Assembly: GCF_963678635.1 (NCBI RefSeq)
Contig: NC_087066.1
Span: 56,872,312 to 56,936,311 of the forward strand
Length of the DNA: 64,000 bases
Reading direction: 5' to 3'
Origin: Symsagittifera roscoffensis
Lineage: Eukaryota; Xenacoelomorpha; Acoela; Convolutidae
Made by a program: the position numbers and the translations under genes. Shown piece after piece: positions 58,721-64,000 of the stretch (position 1 is its first letter; the number at the start of each line of letters is the position of its first letter). A model generated the notes under the pieces. The model was given only the letters and a program-made list of their open reading frames with translations, made no database searches and was not told the origin of the DNA.

Positions 58721-61700
58721 GTAAATCTATCAAATTATAATTTTAAATTTTTTTTTTGAGAATCTCTTTTAGTCACCTTATGAGTCAGAATTGGCAGCGG
58801 GTAATTGAATTTGATATCCTCGAGATAAGAATTCAATGAAATCATTTCGAGGCGAAGCCGAGTTATTTCTAGAAAAGTCGTGATTTTTTATGGAGTAGAA
58901 AGTGATGGCTCAGGATGAAGCAACTACCAATAAACAGATTTAATCTATTTTTTTGTCGAAACGCCGGAAAGTGAGTTTTGCTCCTCACCCTCAGAAAGGG
59001 ATGACTTAGGTTGCGTTTTTATACGCGCATTTAGGAACTTCAACGAAAACTCGCATGGAGTCAGGTGTGGTACCACATCGACGCTCTTTGAATTGTTATT
59101 CTGATTCCAAAAAGAAGCAAGGAGGGCCGGTTGATGCCAAGTGGCACAGAATGTTCCGACCATATTTCAGTACGTTGTGTGATGATAAAACAATACGAAC
59201 TCCTAGAAATTAGTGAATTAGGTATAAAGGAATCCACTGGTCTTCAAAATAAATAAGTAAAATGTAAAACAAAAAATTTTCGAAAAAATTGTTTTTGAAT
59301 TTATTGCACTAAAAATTTTAAATAATCTTGAAAAACTTTTTTTACCGGAAAAAAGCTAAGTGAAGCTTTCAAAACTAACGGAGAAAAGAATTTTTTTCGA
59401 AACTGAGAAATTTTGCGATTTTTTCGGAATCCGAATCACGACGAGTTGGGCTTTAGTCCGATACTAGAGTTCTCCTTAAGATAAATAAAATTCACTGGAA
59501 AATATCTTAATAAGTAGACGGGTCCTACGCCATAACTCCCTCCCAATCATCAAGAGTGGTCGTATTAATTACGAGTGTTTTCTATTTCGAGGAAAGTTGC
59601 GCTTATTTTTCTTACTGCCCTGACTTAATTGCCCATAAAAGGTTGCATGAGAAATATAAGGACTACGAAGTGGATATCTGATTTTCTACTAATTTAAGCT
59701 AGCGTATGCCAATTTCTGTCTGTGATCTGAGTTTCATTTTTTTTCCTGTCAAAAAAATATTTTATGTATTTAGTATTTTTTCAGTTCGAAATATTTTGTG
59801 CTAATTGTGGATATCAAAACAATAAAGTTCACAATCGAAGGTAACTGTTGGTTTGAGCTTTTCAAAGGGTGTTTGAACCCACTTATATGCCTAGAAAGAC
59901 TGATGGTATCAGGGGAAGCCCTGAAGGTTCCAACTGTCCCTTAGCTGGTCTCGAATAGTATTTGTTTAATAAAGTTTTGGTGAAATACAAATTTTGGGCT
60001 GCCAATATCAAAATTGAAATTCTAATATTTGAGTCCAAATATAATGACCCATGAGGTTTCCTCAATTCAGTTTGGAACGCTTTTGAGTGTGCGATAATTC
60101 GCGTTATTAATGCGTGAGTTGGAATTTTCAACTATTTCGACGCATTTAGGCTAATGGCAAGCATACTTGCTTGGTAATCCCTGGATTTCCGGTTCGATGC
60201 CCATACGCTGTCAGTTTTTGTAAAATTGGTCTGAACATAAACAAACCACCCCATGCATATATATTCCTCACTTTCTTTGAAAGTCGGATCAAAAATATGA
60301 ACATTTGGATAGTTTTTTGTACATTTAGTTGTTCGCTATTATAGCAACTTCATATCACTGTAGTCATTAGGTCAATCTATTAGAAAAGTACTATAAAAAG
60401 TTATGAAGGGCTGTTTTTGGAAAAATGAACACACACCTTTTTTTAGCACTTTTTGAATAGGTTAACTTAATGACAACAGTGCACACCGCTATTTTAACCT
60501 CACACGAATCTAGATCGCTTTTATTTACGCGATCAGCGTAGTGTATTGGTTCGAATTTTCTTTTTATTCTAACTTAACTCGCAAATAAAATTTTCATTGA
60601 AAAATGAACGTGTTGACTTATATGTGGAACTTTTGCTATAGTCACGATCTAGCAATGAAAATTTCATAGAATTTGTTCTCTGCTTTTTTTGTGGCTAGTG
60701 TTTGAGATGTATTAAGCGTGCGTGGCTGAGTGGTTAGTGCATGGGACTCATAATCTCTAGGTCGTAGTAGGGCGCAGATCGAATCCCAGACCTTTACAAT
60801 TTTTTTCTAATTCGAGGCTTATTTCTACCTTTTCTTATTGCACTTCACGAAACTGCTTTTTTGTCGTGCTCTCGCTAGTGTTTGCGAAGCGATGTTTCGC
60901 CTCTATAAAATTGCTCGTTTTTTACTTCCATACTGAAAGCTTAGCGCGCATAATTTACGCGTGGTGAATTAGCCCTCGCTACAAATCGTATCAAATTGAG
61001 TTGAGGCACGCTAATTTGCTTGGTTAATTCCATAGAATACTCCACTTTCACACTTGAAGTTTAATATTGTAAGCCAAAAACTCACAGTTGGTCAATGTTT
61101 CATTAACTAAAAACTATTCGAGAACAGTTGATGGGCACTCCGAACATTCTTGGCTTTGTCTTGATACGAGCTGGCTCGTTTTAGTTATATGAGAGCATTT
61201 GTATACCGACTTTCGAAGAAAACGGAATGTGTATGCTTGGTGTGGTTTTTACCTCCGATTGGTTTTTGCAAAATTCTGGGAGTTTGAAAATTTAGCCATG
61301 CTCTGTTCTAGCTTGTGCGCGCTTTGAAGATTTTATTCATAATGCTGAAAGCGTAACGCGAATTATTTATGCATGGTTAATTATCCCGACAACAAAATTG
61401 TTCCAAATTGAATTGAGGCTAGCTAGTCGGTCGGAATAATTATTGCACGACTCACATTTTCACACTTGGTCTTATATACTTCGAAACTTAGTAGTTTTGC
61501 AATTTTTTCTTTTACCAAAAACTATTCGAGGCCAGTTAAAGGGCAGCCCGAACATTCAGGGCTTTGCGCTGATATACGAGCAGTTTTGCTTCAAAGTGTC
61601 TCCACTCTCTAGCAAGATCCTATAAATTATTAGAACGAAGTTTAAATTTGTTTTTTGGCTTGTTCTCAACACATTTAACCCTGGATGATAACTGCTCTGC

Positions 61701-63899
61701 CAATGGGTAAAATCGGCGTTCCAGGTATCACTGATGAACATAATTTTCTTTCCACATCGGTTGATTCCAGGAGCGCTATGACACACTCAAGGTTTAAAAA
61801 GTGACGCAAAAAATTTTGCTACAACAATTTTGTGTGCTTTTCAGCTGGCTAAATTATTTTATATTGCTGCAGAAGAAAGATTCTAGTTATTACAAAAAGA
61901 ATAAAAGAATTTTTCCAATTTCTCCACGTAAATAAACAGAAAAACAGAGTTTTTTTTATTTCTACAGCTGTATATGTCTGACAATTTAATCAGCATAATT
62001 TTGAAATGAAATAGTTATATTGAAATCAGAGTCGGAGGGGAAAAATCAACAGGGTTTTTGTATATTCTGCCCTAAAATGTAACTTATTCAATTATTTAAA
62101 TATGATCAGCTATGTATTTGTACAGACAGTAAAAACGACCTGACAAGCTAATTTATTAGTAAACGTCGGAAATGAAATCTCACATAATTCAATCAAACAA
62201 AGTAGTGGTGAAACCATTGCACCTGTAGTGTGACAACCTTAACTGGAAGGAACGAAAATTTTTCGTTCAAAAAATAATATATTACAAATACCAGTGCGTG
62301 GTATTTGCTATTACAATGCACCATTCCAAAAGTATCATTTAAAATTGGCTATGTTTTCAGGCGAAGCAAAAGTTACTAGTGAAAAAACTCGGAAAGTTTC
62401 TGATTCTTATGTAATTGAAGCACCTGCAAAGCGAATCAAACTCGACGATTTATCGAGCGACAAATCTGATTGTCTCATTACAGCTACTCAATCTCAACTT
62501 TTTCCGAACAAAAACGAAGACTCCGATTATGACTCTTCAGATGATGTCAATATTACGTCCGACGACAAGGAGGAAGCCATTCGGCGACTTCTCGGCTACG
62601 ACCCGAAAGAGATGCCAAAAGGAACTTGGGTTTGTACGCAGTCATCCAAAGCTAACAGGGAAGAATCGGGTTCTACAGGAGATAGAAAGGAGCTAATTTG
62701 TTCGAAATTAGAAGAAATGGCTGACAATTATGAGGCTACAGGGGATAAATGGAGGGTGTACGCCTATAGAAAGGTGAAATTTATTAATCATGCAAAACAT
62801 TTCTTAAGATCACTGAGATGATTTTTATTCGCGAAAGAGAGATGCCCTCAATTTGAGAAGATTCGAGACGATATGTTGACAGTCGTTGTTTAAGAGTAAC
62901 GAACGTAGTTATATAGGTCTTGCTGATTTTTTTAAATGAAATATTCCTAAAATGCTCTAATAACTACAGATTTGCATTCAAACATATTTATGAATGCACT
63001 TAGCTATATATGCACTTTTTGAGTTCAATTGAAAATCATCTGCTGTAAGTGACGTAAATAGCACTCTCCAAATACGAAAGTGGAAATGGCGCGAAAAAAC
63101 GTGAATGATTTCTAGTTTCGAGAGTGGAATTTAAATTTTAGATTTCCAGCGGAATAAAAATTTTACCTGTTGATCCAGTTTTCTCAAGTTGGGTTAATGT
63201 TATCAAAAGAGAGCCAATCATAAATCGTTCTAGAAATTCAAAGAGCTTAAAGGGCATCAATTTTTTTCTTTGAAAATCGAACGAAAACTGAAACGAGATT
63301 TTTCAGCAAAGTCAGGGTGCTTTTATGTTTACTTGCGTTCAGTTCATTACTATCTTTCATCTTCGATTGGCTATGTTAAACTTTTTTAAATTTCTTGTAA
63401 GATCTGTTGTTAGATCGCGCCAGAAAAATTTTTGTGTGCATCTTGACTTGGTTTTAAAAATTGTTTGAGTTAGACAAGTGTTAGAGTGAGAAGGTTAGAA
63501 ATGGAGGATGCAAAGTAGTACGAAATATGCTCCCTAGCCCTAACTAATGCTCTGCTGGTTAAAGCCTATTTCTATTTTTCAATCTGCTTGTTTAATTTAA
63601 AAAGTAGCAATTTTTCAGTAAAACAGTCGTTTGTTTAGGCTGTGAGTGCAGTTAGATCTCATAAGAAGCCCATTTGCAAATTTGAAGAAGTGAGTTCGAT
63701 TCCCGGTGTTGGCAGAAAATTGGGCGATAAGATTTGGGAGATTGTTGAAAAGGGTTCGTTTAGCAAACTGGACAGCGTGAAAAACAGTGAAAAGATGCAG
63801 ATTATGAACTTGTTCACGAATATCCACGGAGTGGGTTCCAAGACCGCGGAGGCATGGTATGCTATGGGACACAGAACATTGCAAGACATCAAGGACAAG
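58357..63899 (+). CDS. POLL: DNA polymerase lambda, N-terminal part (gene runs off window)
   Basis: Three exons: 58357-58720, 62361-62773 and 63639-63899, 1,038 nt, 346 codons in register, ending at a gtatga donor. They encode a BRCT domain (~10-100; VQPGFSKQRLAIFEKQIVKS), an acidic Ser/Asp linker (SDYDSSDDVN), then GTWVCTQSSK and the 8-kDa domain with two helix-hairpin-helix motifs (SSIPGVGRKLGDKI; IHGVGSKTAEAWYAMGHRTL). Order and wording match POLL, the X-family polymerase of base-excision repair and end joining, and not POLB, which lacks BRCT. Palm and thumb domains must lie to the right. The nuclear localisation signal is not evident. The start follows an acceptor-like site; an additional upstream exon cannot be excluded. 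Confidence 0.92.
58741..60144. other. POLL intron 1, first part
   Basis: A relatively GC-rich 72-codon minus-strand frame at 58945-59163 ([20 protein letters not shown]) has no recognised family. Its first ~28 bases recur at ~45718. The rest is AT-rich. Confidence 0.45.
60145..60211 (+). mobile_element. tRNA-like core
   Basis: GGCTAATGGCAAGCATACTT ... CCGGTTCGATGCCC: good box B, weak box A, and no closed acceptor stem. Most likely a tRNA-derived SINE head in POLL intron 1. Confidence 0.5.
60525..60910 (+). mobile_element. S2 tRNA-core element, complete
   Basis: Head 'gatcagcgtagtgtattgg', CTCGCAAATAAAATTTTCAT, 'tttcatagaatttgttctctgc', core at 60716-60792 (CGTGGCTGAGTGGTTAGTGC, box B-like GATCGAATCCC, with a long variable arm), tail 'ctgcttttttgtcgtgctctcgctagtg' and GTTTGCGAAGCGATGTTTCG-cctct at ~60885. 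One of the most complete copies. Confidence 0.7.
60911..62360. other. POLL intron 1, last part
   Basis: Two related ~230-bp blocks (about 60930-61180 and 61335-61560) share 'gcgcataatttacgcgtggt(g)aatta', 'caaattgaattgaggc' and 'aaactattcgag(a/g)(a/c)cagtt'. An unnamed tandem-like repeat. No exon. Confidence 0.5.
62361..62773 (+). CDS. POLL: POLL exon 2 (linker, start of 8-kDa domain)
   Basis: Acceptor atgttttcag; completes the Gly codon split from exon 1. Ser/Asp-rich linker, then KGTWVCTQSSK and LEEMADNYEATGDKWRVYAY, aligning with human DKWVCAQPSS and GDKWRALGYAK. Donor AAAG|gtgaaa, phase 0. Confidence 0.92.
62890..63360. mobile_element. AAGAGTGATGARCG-family relative in POLL intron 2
   Basis: TTTAAGAGTAACGAACGTAG, 'ttatataggtcttgctg', 'cctaaaatgctctaataactacag', 'gcgcgaaaaaacgtgaatg', 'tccagcggaataaaaattttacc', and 'acttgcgttcagttcattac' at the right end. 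Second-longest copy after 45165-46130. Confidence 0.6.
63639..63899 (+). CDS. POLL: POLL exon 3 (helix-hairpin-helix region)
   Basis: Starts AVSAVRSHKKPICKFEEVSS after acceptor gtttgtttag. Two helix-hairpin-helix motifs contact DNA in X-family polymerases. Ends DIKDK|gtatga, phase 0. The catalytic aspartates are not in the window. Confidence 0.93.
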
Positions 63900-64000
63900 G
63901 TATGAAGTGCAGTTTCTAGACTTAAAAACCCGCGTCTTTCACTCCTTGCTTTTATCTGCATAATATACTTGCTCACAATTTTAGAAGATAAAATATCATA
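63900..64000 (+). other. Start of POLL intron 3
   Basis: Donor gtatga; the window ends inside this intron. Confidence 0.8.

Noticed and set aside
58945-59163. 72-codon minus-strand frame as a gene
   Set aside because: Somewhat coding-like, but no family, no splice signals, and its start recurs at ~45718 as repeat sequence.
60716-60792. tRNA-Ser/Leu-like gene with long variable arm
   Set aside because: The acceptor ends do not pair, and it has the same flanking modules as other S2 elements.
1-64000. CRISPR arrays, bacterial operons, prophage or integrons
   Set aside because: Spliced genes, eukaryotic tRNA and animal protein families show this is metazoan nuclear DNA. Tandem arrays here have no repeat-spacer alternation.

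Overview
This is a metazoan nuclear genome window: AT-rich, with a 15-exon vertebrate-type gene, introns up to about 8 kb, and a dense load of non-autonomous mobile elements. Nothing in it fixes the phylum. Three genes have a splice-acceptor-like sequence 7-16 nt before the start codon, and one intron appears to be GC-AG. Both would suit an animal with spliced-leader trans-splicing, such as a tunicate, ctenophore or flatworm, but that is a guess.

Layout. 1-6.3 kb is repeat territory: a tandem duplication carrying a small inverted-repeat transposon, a broken 5' copy of HDHD2 and a Helentron-like element. 6384-7175 holds an intact B-box zinc-finger/coiled-coil gene. 7.7-9.1 kb (minus strand) holds a decayed Ser/Asn-rich coding region split by a transposon. 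9.3-12.1 kb is mobile elements: a hAT-type MITE with a perfect 8-bp target duplication and a second Helentron-like cluster. 12500-13318 is an intact one-exon HDHD2-like phosphatase gene. 13.3-19 kb is repeats, including a third Helentron-like element.

19107-55052 is the main gene, an ABCA3-like full-length lipid transporter of 1,780 residues. I could trace it through 15 exons with every phase in register. Its introns hold tRNA-core elements, MITEs, three tandem arrays, a tRNA-Gly inverted pair, non-LTR retrotransposon remains and a possible antisense ORF. 55-58.3 kb is intergenic, with a LINE remnant and a second hAT MITE with target duplications. 58357-63899 (running off the right end) holds the first three exons of DNA polymerase lambda: BRCT, acidic linker and 8-kDa/helix-hairpin-helix region. 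Its catalytic palm lies beyond the window.

The genes have unrelated jobs (lipid export, a HAD phosphatase, a TRIM-like scaffold, DNA repair), and I see no operon. The most unusual material is the repeat fraction. It includes modular tRNA-promoter elements with a long conserved 5' extension and a 3' hairpin, a related family opening with a hairpin whose stem bases co-vary, Helentron-like elements built on a shared ~160-bp minisatellite, and four inverted-repeat element types, three with visible 8-bp target duplications. Every homology call is by eye from the sequence and remembered family features; no search was run.
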